From Orthonyx spaldingii (lineage: Eukaryota > Chordata > Aves > Passeriformes > Orthonychidae), in the NCBI GenBank assembly GCA_013397795.1, contig VZTJ01002478.1:2433370-2497369 (forward strand): a stretch of 64,000 nucleotides of DNA, given 5' to 3'. Positions 53,011 through 64,000 of the stretch are shown here, in pieces (position 1 is the first letter of the stretch; each line of letters opens with the position of its first letter). The notes under the pieces were generated by a model. The model ran no database searches. It saw only the letters and a list, made by a program, of their open reading frames with translations, and was not told where the DNA came from. The translations under genes were made by a program, and so were the position numbers.

Positions 53011-55978
53011 CAACAAAGAGGCATTGCAATTTTGCACTACTGCAGACAGGAGATAGCCAGGACGCCATAAAAACTGCAGCCCTCTAAAGCAGCTGGTTAC
53101 ATACAGAATCACATCACAAACTTTTTCCAGAGCTTTTTATTGCCATCTGAGAATACCACATGGCCAGGTAGTCCAGTGCAGACACAACTCATAGGTCTCA
53201 CATATAAATGTTCTCAGCATCTCCATTTTGGTATGTCCCCAGTCTGCAGTTAATGCAAGAAAGAGATGACTGCATGATGGACTTTTACTCAGATTAATTT
53301 CCTCTATCACCAGGTCTTGCTTTCCAGTTTTCAAAACACATTTTTCTTCTCCAGCATTGTCACAGATTAAATTCATGCAGTTTCAACATATTACTACGAT
53401 CTGCTGATATGCTTAGATCATAGATGAGAATCCCATACAGAACAGTTCCCATAAAACCCCATTGCCATCAGTAAATGAACTGAAGACCACACTGTGGAAT
53501 CAACATCGTGACTAAACACTATATTAAGTTATGGTCTTTCTAAGCACAAAGCTTTTGACAAGGAATCTAAGTTACAGTGATCTTTTGTTTCTCAAGGTAA
53601 CAGTTCAGTAATATCATCTATTGCTTGGATAACACTTATATTGGCAAAAAGAAAACATTTTCTGAAACACTTTGATAAAATAATTCCATCATAAAATGCT
53701 TATAGATACACCTGCCTCCTTTCCCCTCTATTTGAGCTCACAAAGACAGTAAGGAGGGAACACAGTTATGTAACCAAAACTGTTCTAACTGAGCCTTTTT
53801 TCTACATACACAAAGAGTTATAAACAACTGTGTTAGGCCATCCCAGATTTAATGGGTTCCTTGGGACCATATCATTAAGTAAAATGAAAAATTCAAATAA
53901 GAAATTTTTTTTTAAATGTATTTGACACTCCTTTTGGGAAGTGAACAAAGACACATTGTCAAAAGCAGAAACTTGCACAAAATGTTACCATTTGTTCCCC
54001 ATGAATGCTGAGGTATACTTATTCAAGGAAAGGAATTCCACTGCTCTCCTGAGATTTCCCCTCTTAAGTTGAATTTTGTGCCAAGTTCACTCAGCTAAAG
54101 TTTGGGTTGTGTTAGCATGCCAGATACAAGTTCCTCTATGTCGACTCTGTTACTTAGTCAAAATTTAAAGTGCAAAATGTATGGTAAATTCAAACTTACA
54201 TGAATTAAAAAATGATCATTAATAGATCATCATTGGTCCTTACTTTGAACAGTTCAAGCACTGTTTTTAATTGAAAACAATCAGCACATATTTTTGTCTA
54301 TTATGCAGCCTATTTATGTGTAATTTTTCCTCCAGCTATGTTTTTGGACATGTTAAGGGATCACATATTTCTCAATTGCTCAAACAGTAATTGCAGCATG
54401 ACCTCGGAAGTGTCTTAAGTTCCTTCAGAAGCTTCAGCTTTTTGAGAAGTAATTCTCAGGTGACAAACTCTTTTTCTATGAAAACCATCAATGTAAGACA
54501 AGTAAGGTATTCTTTATGAAATCTATACATTCATTTCAGTTTTTCTCTTTTTATCCAAAAATAAGATGGAATGCTTTTTACTAAAACTTAAATGAATTGG
54601 AAAGCCTCCAAACAGCTTTTATGTAAGAGTGTTGATGCACTTTGGTTTTTTTTCTATGAAAATTTAATGTATAACTATTGCTTTACTTTAAATATAACAC
54701 TTATCATAAATATGACATTGGGTTTTCAATATATTTTTTGAAATACACTGATGTTGGGGCTATAGCAAAGTCTGCAAAGAGAACTGTGCAGAACCAGGGC
54801 ATGCAGTATGTAAGCATACAGTAATTGTGGCAAGCCAAAGCATCACAGCATGAGTGATCAGATGGACTGGGTATATATAGGGTGCCATCTAATGCCAGCC
54901 AACTGCTTAGAAAAACCTCAGCACAGAGCAAAAGTCTTTTGCTCTCCCAAGATTTTCTTCATTTTATTGCAATAAAGACTAAAAATAGAAAGTAGAGGAC
55001 AAACTTTCTTTTGTTTGGATCAAACTCAGTTAATACTTCATGTTCAAAGGAAAAGAATTGTTTCAAGCTGTACAATCAAGACCTAAAGAAACTGTAAGCC
55101 TTTAATAGAATCTTTATAGAACCTTTAATAGAACTGTTACAGAATTATATGATCAATTAAAGACTACTGATAAGTATGCTTACTGGCCTATGAAATAGGC
55201 ACTTCACCACGAAAAATAAAGCATTGTATTAAATAACATCAACCTATTTTATCTAGACAAGGTGAAACCAAAAATCAATGAGACATGAATGAATGTTGGG
55301 AAAGTTTATTTTTAAATTCTAACTTGACAATGAATGTACTTTGCAATACAATTCTTAAGGTAATTCATTAATTATGGAACATTCAAACAGGTAAATCCAA
55401 GACAGAACAATCACCACTTTTGCTTTAAAATACTTAATGCCTTTATTACAGTAAACTGAGAACAATGTACTAGATAAATGACTAAACCCCACGTATACCA
55501 AAGCACCATACAGAATCATGGATACTATTCCGAAGTCTGTAAAAGCAGCAGTTTGTAATGCTTTTGGAGATTAGTCTTTGTATTTGATATACAGAATGCA
55601 CCAGAACTACCAGCAAGCCAAAGCTGGTTTTCTCTGAACACTAATTAGAAACTCAAGAATGCAAGTCGTAAGGGCAGGAAGAAAGACAAATCTGTAAGAA
55701 AAGTATGACTTACCAGACAGACGAGTTTAGCTGTGTCTCAAATGCAGCGGAAGTAAGAAATTTCTGTATATGTAGACCTGGTTTATTTAGCCCTTTATGA
55801 AGGTTTCTCTCAAGAAATTAATTTAACTCACACGCAAGTGTCTGCAAAAGAAAAAGAGAGAGTCTAAGCTGCTGAGATTTTTTTTCTAAGAACATTTCAG
55901 CTATTTACAGCAGCAATGGGCTTGCCTACTATCAAAATGAAAATGTAATACAGAATAAGTAGCCTCCCAACCCTGAGT

Positions 55979-55991
55979 AAAAAAAAAAAAA
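55979..55991 (+). repeat. Poly-A run
   Basis: Thirteen consecutive A residues. No retrocopy or SINE body was recognised upstream. Confidence 0.8.
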
Positions 55992-58793
55992 TCAGGAAAT
56001 CCATGGCAGAAAAAAACTTTGTTCATTGTCCAAATTTTTATTTAAAGAAACAGAAGGAGCAGGGAACAACCACTATTGATGAAAAAAAACAAATAAACTA
56101 CTGTTAAAAGGAAATCAGAGACCTTGAAGTTTATAACCATTAGCCCAGCTAATGAACCACCACAGATATTTTTTAATGTGAAAAACACCTTTTGAGTTTG
56201 GTTATCTCTGAAGATGTTTTGCCTTCTCTACAAAAGGTTTCACCTGAGACAGAAGTAATTCTATTTGCATTTAAGTCCATTATATCTGACTGGTATATCC
56301 AAAGACAGGACAAATCAGTATACCAAGACTGAAGCCAGCAGTCTGTTTCTAATTTGCATTTTAAGTTTCCAGTTTCAGCAACAGTACTATTTTGGAAGCC
56401 TAGTGACCTGGAGCTGCTGGCACTCCGTTTTTTTCTACCAGGACCATTCAATAAATTTCTCCCTGTCTTCCTCTGTCACATCAACAACCAATCAACTTAC
56501 CCTCTCATAATGTAAAAATACTGGGAAACAGGAAATATCACTACAAATTAATGACTCTAGGAAAAGATCCGGAACATCGTGATGGGTACATAAAAGTGAA
56601 TTACTTTGAAGTTTAAGAAAACACAGATAAACTGAGTCAGGGAAAAAACATCACTGTTATTTAATTTTTTGCAGCTTCTTCTGGTAGAGGAGCTAGCTTC
56701 CAACATATCCCTGTCTATAACTTCCCTCTATATATCCCAGCAATTCTTGGTTTTGCTTCCTCAGAAAAACTTCTCAAACATCATCCCACTGTTAGGTACT
56801 GCCAGTGAAAATTTTTGTTACTTTTGTTCAAGGAAAAGTTATGAGACTTAAAGCTACTCTCAGCTCAAAACATAACACAGCCTGGTGCGGTAAGATTGCA
56901 AAATATTTCAATATCTGCTACATTTCCAACCATGTCCACATTTATTTTAAAACTTTTTAGAACACCATGGGACACCTTAAATGTCTGATTTATTTGTGAA
57001 CTGTAGCTGTTTGGAACTTACACTGACACATGAAACAGGATGCCAGACACAAACTATTTAGTAAACTATTAAAAGAGTAAAGCAATGCTCATTGCTACAA
57101 ATAAATGTGAAAAGCACATTTGTTCCTGAAGACTTGCATAAAAATCATTAGCTATAGAACACTTAAAACAATAATGAAAAAGCTGCTAAGTGTAAAAATA
57201 TAGCACAAATTCTTCCTGTGTTAGCTCAAAAGCATCCCTTCCATTTGATCTCAGCTATTTTTAGTGTTACAGCAGTTAAAAGCAGCTACAACAAAACCCA
57301 CAAACTCTAAATACCAACCTGTTAAATTAATCATTATTGCTACTTCATTCCTGATGTCTAGCTTAAGACCAGAACTAGTTCAGCAAAGATAAAAAGCTCA
57401 ATTTATATTTGAGATTCATGAACAAAGATATTCAAGGACTCCAATAGCTTAAATTTCAGATAATGTGCGAGTTACAGCCAGCTTGAGAGCAGTAATGCTC
57501 AGGTGGAACATGCAGTATAGTTTGTAAATAAATACAAGACCTATATCACCTATATCTACCAGACCACTAGTGTCAGATTCTACATTACCTTGCCAATGCT
57601 TTCAGCTGGTGGTTACAAGCTAAATCAATAAATATCCACATGCTGAATACTAATACTACACAAATACAAAACTAGAAGTATGTGCTAAAGTCATTATTAG
57701 CAGCATCAATTTACTACTGACAATTTAATATACAACACTTTGCAGCTCAGCATTTCTTTTCAGAGGCATTTTCTCAGAAGAAAGATTTACCATTAGCTGA
57801 GTCACCATCAGCACTTAACCCATTTTGGTACCTCATTTCTTCACACACTCTCTGCAACTGTGTTTGTGTAAATAAATGACACTTTACCTATTTCTATTTA
57901 TAGCATTTACTAAACATGACAGAAGCACTGTGTCGATATATACTAAGGTGCTTTAGCTATTGGATACAAATCAGATCATCTTTATTCACAGGAAACATGA
58001 GATGTCAGAAATATCACATGTATCATCTAGGTCTCAAAGATAAACGTATCTGCATGTTTATTAGTAAAACAGACAAATATGTCACTACTACCAAGACTCT
58101 CACCTTATGCTTTTGAGAGACTGACAATCATCTCTTTCATTTTACTGCTATCAGCAATAGTAAAATTAAGAATATAATTTCTTTAGTGACCCACTGCAGT
58201 GTGAGTCAATAATTGCTAGTATTAAAGAATTCAAACATGACCAAGAAGTGTACAGTTCACACTGCTAATGTAGGTACTTGGTGCAAGTCTCCAGGAGCTC
58301 CATGGTCAGACACTACAGGACAGAGATTTTCATAAACCAGAGGACAGAAACTTGATAGGTAAGAGATACAGAAGGTTGTTCAAAATAATCAGAGACAAAA
58401 CTTGCATACCTGCTTGACTGCACAGATTCCTGTAAAGGAAATCTTGATTTTTCTAAGCCTAACCTTTCAAACACAGTTGAGTCACTGAAGCTTCACATGG
58501 AATGGCAGAAGAATCCTCCTTTTGAGAAATGTCCCTGTACATTTCAAGATATGCAGAGGAACACTGCACAGCCAGGCGTAAGGACTCCTTTTTCCTTGTA
58601 TTATTCTATACATGATTCTATTAATGTATTTTAGAATTAGTGCAATACCTTCCAGTAGTGTGATAGTATGTCTAAATGAATTGCATGTTACCTGCCTCAG
58701 GAAGAAACAAGGAGTATGGATATGATTTCTTTAATTTGTTCATTTTTTTCCCAAATAACCATATTTCTTGAATTTCATTTGAACTATGACAGA

Positions 58794-58817
58794 TAACATT
58801 AAATGAATTTAATGTTA
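58794..58817. repeat. Perfect AT-rich palindrome, 11-bp arms
   Basis: Arms at 58794-58804 and 58807-58817 are exact reverse complements around a 2-base spacer (GA). This is the longest perfect near-uninterrupted palindrome that I noticed. In AT-rich DNA it could extrude as a cruciform. There is no gene or element boundary beside it. Confidence 0.75.
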
Positions 58818-58930
58818 GAGAATGGAAGCAAAATGCACGTACTCTGCATTTTCAGAAATCTCCCTTGAGAGTGTTCATTCATAGGACTGATCATCTCAAT
58901 CTCTGAAATGAGTATTTCCTAGATTACAGG

Positions 58931-58943
58931 AAAAAAAAAAAAA
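58931..58943 (+). repeat. Poly-A run
   Basis: Thirteen consecutive A residues. It could mark the tail of a very old plus-strand retrocopy, but the sequence before it is not recognisable. Confidence 0.8.
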
Positions 58944-61900
58944 CAACTACAGAAGGAAAGCTATGGATCACATGCTTTGTCCCAGACTTCACTTCATCTA
59001 GTCTCAAAAAAATATGAACTTGAAGTATCTTACAAATAAGACATTTTTTCAATGCCACGTGTGCTTTCAGTAGCCTCCACTGTTGGAGAGCAATGGAGCT
59101 ACGAAGAAGTGTGCCCATGCTTCTGGACAGGATGGAATGCCTTGTTATACATAGGTCACACACAACACTACTTGTGGTTGAGCCTATATAATGTAACATA
59201 AATAAAAATGCATGAACATGTGTTAACTGAACTTAGTGCAAGGGATGCCTATATTCAAACAAAATATCGAAGCAGCCTTCTGAATTTGTCACAGAAGTGT
59301 TCTACTGATAACTCATGATTTGAAAGACATGGATCACGACAGCAAGTACAAAGAATCACACTCTCATGTTATTAACATGAACTGGTCTGCAAAATGCCAT
59401 ATGCTTGATCAAGAGTTGACTCTGCTGTTGTTCTCCAGAAGAGCAGACCTGCATTCTCTTTAAAAGACAACAGCTATCTTTAGCTATACTGAGTTCTCAT
59501 TTTTGACTTTAGATTAATGTTAGACTGAAACCCCTACCCATTTTTTGGTAAGACATTTTACAGTTATAATAAGCAGCTATGTTATAATTTTAATATGTTT
59601 ATTAACATCATTATATCACATAGAATCCATTACTAATTATTATACCTTTAAATCAGCACCAAATAACTACATTAAAACTTAAGGATACTCTCAACCTTGA
59701 AGTGAAATCACATGCATTTAAACCCCTCCAACTATTGAAAGCATATTATCTAAATATTTAGAGCCTCGTAGTCATCTGTTAAAACCAATTCCAATACTTC
59801 AGCCAATTCCATATAACTGGGTGCAAACCATGGAAGTGCTCTCATGATGATGTGAAAAGTCACTACAGTCACTGCAGCTATCACTCTGAAACTGGACCAA
59901 CAGGACAATATGCCTGCCTATTTTGCTAGTAAAGCTAACTTCCTCTGTTCCAAGAGCAAACAGTTAAAAACAAACAGGAAAATAAATATGAAAAGGCCTT
60001 TTCAGAAATGGGGAAAGAACTTATTGTTAATCTCACTCTTAATATACATTGCTAGGCCATTGTTTCAAGAATTTGGTACAAAGTTATTTGTCTTTCAGGC
60101 CTGTTTTCTGCTAGAATGTGTTTAACTACTGTGTAAGACTCTGGTTGTTGTTTGGGAGGGTGCTGAGGGCATTAGGGAGCGGAGTTTTCCTACAGGCCTA
60201 AACCTCAGAAATGTAAAGAAGGTAGGACCCTCAACCTGTGACTTACCAATGCAAGTAACAGGGTCTTTTGAGCCCAAATGAAAAGTGACAACTTCTAAAA
60301 TATCCATTTTATATATATCCAAATTTCTAAGCATCTGTATGCCTTAACAGTAAAGTTCCCAGTTACCTAAAATTCTCCTCCTGAACCAAGCAAGCAATGC
60401 CTTGCCTTAATGAAACCATTTAGTGACAGCTGTCCTGTACAAACTTGTGTTTTATCAACCTTAAATCCGAGGCACAAATACCCAAAAAATGTTCTCAGGT
60501 TTTTTTCACTCTTCATCAAAACCATGGAAGATGGCCACCACATGTTATTTTTAAATACACTGTACTGATGGACATTAAAACATCTGCCACGGATGTGGAA
60601 AACTTGGATTAAACTTCCAGAAGGATTTACAGTCACATCTCCCACTTCCGTGACACAACACTAAGCGTCATGCTACTGTCTGGTCTTTTGAGGACACTGA
60701 CCCTCTTTCATAAAGTATTCACATACTTCATGTGGCTTGCAGGGCAAGAACTGGACTCTCTCTCATTAGCTTACGAAAGAAAAAACTTACCTAGGAGAAA
60801 CGAAAGTTTGAGCAACTGCCTTCAGTTACCCCGATATGTTTACAATATTTCCCGAACAATATACTCTGAAACCTTAACACCTTCCCAGAGGTATCTATGG
60901 ATAAAACTGTGCTCACTTCCCAAGGGAGAGCTGCCATCACCAGGCTCTGGGGCCATGCATGATCCTGTGTGCAGCTGCCACTCTCAAGCTGTTGGTCCAT
61001 GTAAGGAAAAAGAAATCCACAGAAGTAACACAGGTCCCAAATCCTTCCTTCCGCTTTACAAAGACTTACGTTGCAGAGCACACAAGGCCTAATGACATTC
61101 TGCTTTTTCTTAAACCACCAGATTATGGCCAGGCCAGCTTTACACCTCCGCACTCTGTATTGAGCTTCTATTCCAATTACCATTACTAAATCCACAAAGG
61201 AATTTAGACTTCTCAATAATTAACACAACGGTTTTCTGCCAATTTGCTAAGCTGCCAATCTAATAATGAAAAAATAAGGGACCTATATGAAAAACAGTCC
61301 TTAGCTTTACCAATTAAATAATTTAATTCTACTACTCATAGCATAGAAGGTAGGAAACAGCCAAGCTACTGCAACTGAAGCTTTCAGGGATTGAACCCTA
61401 GGGTGAACACTTGTCACCTCAAATGAGTACAAAACCTCTCACTACAAGTCAAACAACAATGTATAGAACCATCTTTCTATCAATGTTCCTTTAGCCAGTT
61501 TATTCATCTTACTACTATGATCCACCAACTGAAAACACAACATAAAGACATAAGATAACTCTTTGGCGTTTTGGAATACACGGTAATACTACTAGAGTCT
61601 AATATTTTTTCTGATATCTCTTTTTTTCCCCCACAAATCTGACTTCAAAGGCAATATCTGGTTTTCAGCAACCCAACATTTTTATTTAGGTTTCCTACCT
61701 CTAATGGCAACATATGATATTGACATAATAAAACCAGCTGACGGAGATACAATTGCTTTGGCAAACTCTTTCTTTGCGGCTCACAATTTCATATAATCAT
61801 GACAATTATCAGTCCTTCAGGCTGCAAAGAAGGTAGTTATTTCAAGAGCTCATGTACATGACACCAGCAGACTCAATCTACTTGCTGCTACGCTGTCTCC

Positions 61901-61950
61901 ACCTTTGTCCACCTTCGTGTTGCTTGTCAGCAAGAAAAGGTGCTGCCAAA

Positions 61951-62290
61951 ATGCCTGAGCCTACCAAGCCTGCTCCTGCTCCCTACAAAAAACCTCCTTT
62001 CTGCAGTATGACGTAGCACACTCAAAAGGAAGCTCCTAAAACAGAAAACTGATCCCTTCCTGTTCAAATCTCTTTGTTCCTGAAGATCATCATTTCCCCA
62101 AAGATTTGACAAGTCCTCAAGCTACACTAGTAGCTTGGAGGGAAAGGAGGACTTGTTTTCCAGGAAGTTCTTCAGCTCCCAAAGGTGAAGTTATAGCACG
62201 ATACCAACACCCCCAGTGGATACTCTATACCCCACTTAGTCTTAGCCCACTAGGAGAAAGGCTCAGGAAATCAGTGCTGAGCTTGTGTTT
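61951..62290 (+). pseudogene. Probable decayed histone H2B retrocopy
   Basis: The ATG at 61951 opens a frame reading MPEPTKPAPAP, matching the vertebrate H2B N-terminus MPEPAKSAPAP at 9 of 11 positions. The frame then meets a TAG stop at 62014 (codon 22). Further weak matches appear at the spacing expected for a 126-residue H2B. A TTCCTGAAG block near 62076 lies at the place of the VLK segment. TCCTCAAGC near 62114 matches the SSKA region. GACTTGTTTTC at 62150 matches NDIFE. GCACGATACCAACA at 62196 matches AHYNK. AAATCAGTGCTGAG at 62268 matches KHAVSE. Offsets from the ATG stay within about 7 bases of expectation throughout, which argues against chance. No histone 3' stem-loop or poly-A tail was found. 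The gene is broken and cannot make H2B. The alternative is a chance N-terminal match. Confidence 0.55.
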
Positions 62291-64000
62291 GTTTTGTCTT
62301 CTTGTTAACAGAGGCACATTATAATGTAGCCATCTACTATGTATTGCTTCAGCTAAGTGAAAATGAGAGCTCTTTCACAGTTTTTGTTTGCTATTTGTGT
62401 TCTTTACAGGACTGTTAATTACAGCCCAGGCTATTAGTCTGAAACACTTGTTTGAGCTATATTCATGCATTTCCTAGCTGAGGAAAGACAATTTGATGTT
62501 TGCTGTATTTAAGGGAATACAGAATGTTACAGCTGTGTTGCCCGTTAATTGCTCTGTGATGAATTATCTGTAGGTCAGAACTAATTTTTCAGCTAACAGA
62601 ACTTGGCACTTGTTTAAGTGGCAAATAACAGAGACGAGAAGAGCAAAATCACCATGGGTGACATAACTTAAAGGATTTTCAGAAATTTCCTAATTCTCCT
62701 CCATCAGTACACTTTCACTGTTGATCAGTGAACACTAGTAATAAAGAATCCAAAACTGCAGGCATGTTTTCCACCACGAAGTTTCTCCCTGAATGGAAAA
62801 ATTCTTCCATAAGGAAGACAGTCCACAGACACAACTCTAAAACAAGACTTCTTCGCTATCTCTGTTTTTAGTAGCCAGTATGACATTTTATGAGATGCAG
62901 TGTACATTCCTCAGGAAAATTAGGCCATTAAAGAGACCCCAATTCATATAACAAAGGCCAGTGCTACCTAGAAAGGTGGAGAGAAAAGGTCTTTAAAATT
63001 ATTCTTAAACAGCAACAAACCAAAAGCTGAAATAATATGACCATACATATTTTGCACATTGGGTAGAGGAAGGAGCACCTGTGTCATACCATAAACCTAC
63101 TGCAGCTGAAGTTGCAAGAAAGAAGGCTTGAAGGGGAGTCCTTAAGATCCGTGAGAACTGGAAGTCAAAGGTAATATAATCTGAAGTAGATATCCCTATT
63201 TTGCATCCATGAAGTTTTACACTTATTAGGTAGTTTCCTCTCTTTGAAAAATAAACACATGGAAAGGCAGATTTCCCTTTCTAGAAATTGCTCACTTCCT
63301 CAGAACTTTAACATCCTCTGTTTTCCAAATTCTTCTGCCTATTAGTAATAACAGCTCAAAAGACCCTTCTTTCCCCTCAAGGCTGTTTACTGTTCATCAG
63401 CTTGATTAAATGATTGTTCAAAACAGAAATGTTCAATTCTAACCCTTAGACAATGATCACTACAAGCAACAATAGAGTAATAACATTTGCACTTAAAAAA
63501 CCTGAAGGATGAAGTTAGCAACTTGTGGTATCCATGGCTTCTAAAGTGGCTTGAAAGCTTCACATATATAGAAAAACAAAACTGAGAAGCTGAAAGGTAA
63601 ATTTTCTCTACAGAATGTATACAGAATAGCTAATCACACCGTTTCCTATCTTACTTCCCAAAAGAGAGGGTAGAGATAAAAAAGTTGTCCAATTACAGCC
63701 TTGTACATAAAGACATCAAAAGTAGAGAGTAGATATATCTTAGCAGAAGTTTAATTATTACAAATTTAGTGTCCAAAACACATTAAACTGCTTGTGCTGT
63801 GTTTGCTCTGCTTTCTGCTTTGAACCCATTGACTTAAAATCTAAGCTTATGCACTTTTGATTTCTACAGCAATTAACAAATTGCTCATAAGGAGAACACT
63901 AGAGAAGCATTTGATCTTTTTTTTTAGTCTTTACATTCTGATCAGCTGGGTGAAAAGAAATTACATATGATTGACACTTATCTGAAGACTAGAGTTTGAA
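62291..64000. other. Unique AT-rich non-coding DNA at the right end
   Basis: No gene was recognised, and frames are 60 codons or less. A block at 62500-62660 with balanced composition and TTAATTG/GAATTATC-type cores is a weak regulatory candidate. The rest shows nothing beyond short homopolymers. Confidence 0.65.
62500..62660. promoter_or_regulatory. Candidate conserved regulatory block (weak)
   Basis: The stretch around GTTGCCCGTTAATTGCTCTG and GATGAATTATCTGTAGGTC, followed by CTTGTTTAAGTGG (an NKX-like AAGTGG core), resembles vertebrate conserved non-coding elements in composition and motif content. Conservation cannot be judged from one sequence. Confidence 0.2.

Larger units (their letters stand above)
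47671..61850. other. Unique AT-rich non-coding DNA
   Basis: No gene was recognised over about 14 kb. The longest frames are the overlapping antisense pair 60670-61092 plus (140 codons) and 60791-61216 minus (141 codons). Neither shows a domain, and mutual overlap argues for chance. Noted separately are a motif-dense block near 52840-53010, A runs at 55979-55991 and 58931-58943, and a palindrome at 58794-58817. A slightly GC-richer patch at 49440-49600 is unremarkable. Confidence 0.65.

Noticed and set aside
60670..61216. Overlapping 140- and 141-codon frames on opposite strands
   Set aside because: Mutual antisense overlap and absence of domains. I looked for retroviral or LINE protein similarity and saw none.
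1..64000. CRISPR array, operons, prokaryotic promoters or terminators
   Set aside because: The window is vertebrate DNA by its CR1, SINE and LTR content. No regularly spaced repeats or gene clusters are present.

Overview
This window looks like non-coding bird nuclear DNA, most likely from a passerine. It is AT-rich and CpG-poor, and no stretch reads as an intact protein-coding gene. Open reading frames are short (the longest are about 140-153 codons), of unbiased composition, often overlapping on opposite strands, and show no domain I recognise. The best description is a gene desert or the inside of a very large intron. The sequence does not say which.

The bird assignment rests on several degraded retroelements. 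Three are CR1 LINE 3' ends: 10711-10808 on the plus strand, and 45363-45613 and 47255-47670 on the minus strand. One is an endogenous-retrovirus LTR 3' part (about 23487-23741). One is a tRNA-Ile-headed SINE with a CR1-type tail (40914-41048, minus strand). That SINE has the architecture of the TguSINE1 type described from passerine birds, and is the strongest clue to order.

Layout: 1-3.6 kb is unique AT-rich DNA with one possible regulatory block near 2.0 kb. 3.59-4.19 kb is a locally GC-richer block, possibly an unclassified LTR. 4.2-23.5 kb is mostly unique DNA with a CR1 scrap, small simple repeats and a few hairpins. 23.5-23.7 kb is the LTR. 23.7-40.9 kb is unique DNA containing a small CpG cluster near 27.2 kb. 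40.9-47.7 kb is the repeat-richest part, with the SINE, a local 65-70 bp duplication and two CR1 copies. 47.7-64 kb is unique again, apart from a probable decayed histone H2B retrocopy starting at 61951.

I found no CRISPR array, operon, functional tRNA or rRNA gene, or novel multi-gene system. The items most worth checking are the H2B-like pseudogene, the tRNA-derived SINE, the local duplication at 42.3/42.7 kb, and a few motif-dense or palindromic non-coding blocks. Repeat family calls were made by eye against remembered consensus features, so element borders are approximate.
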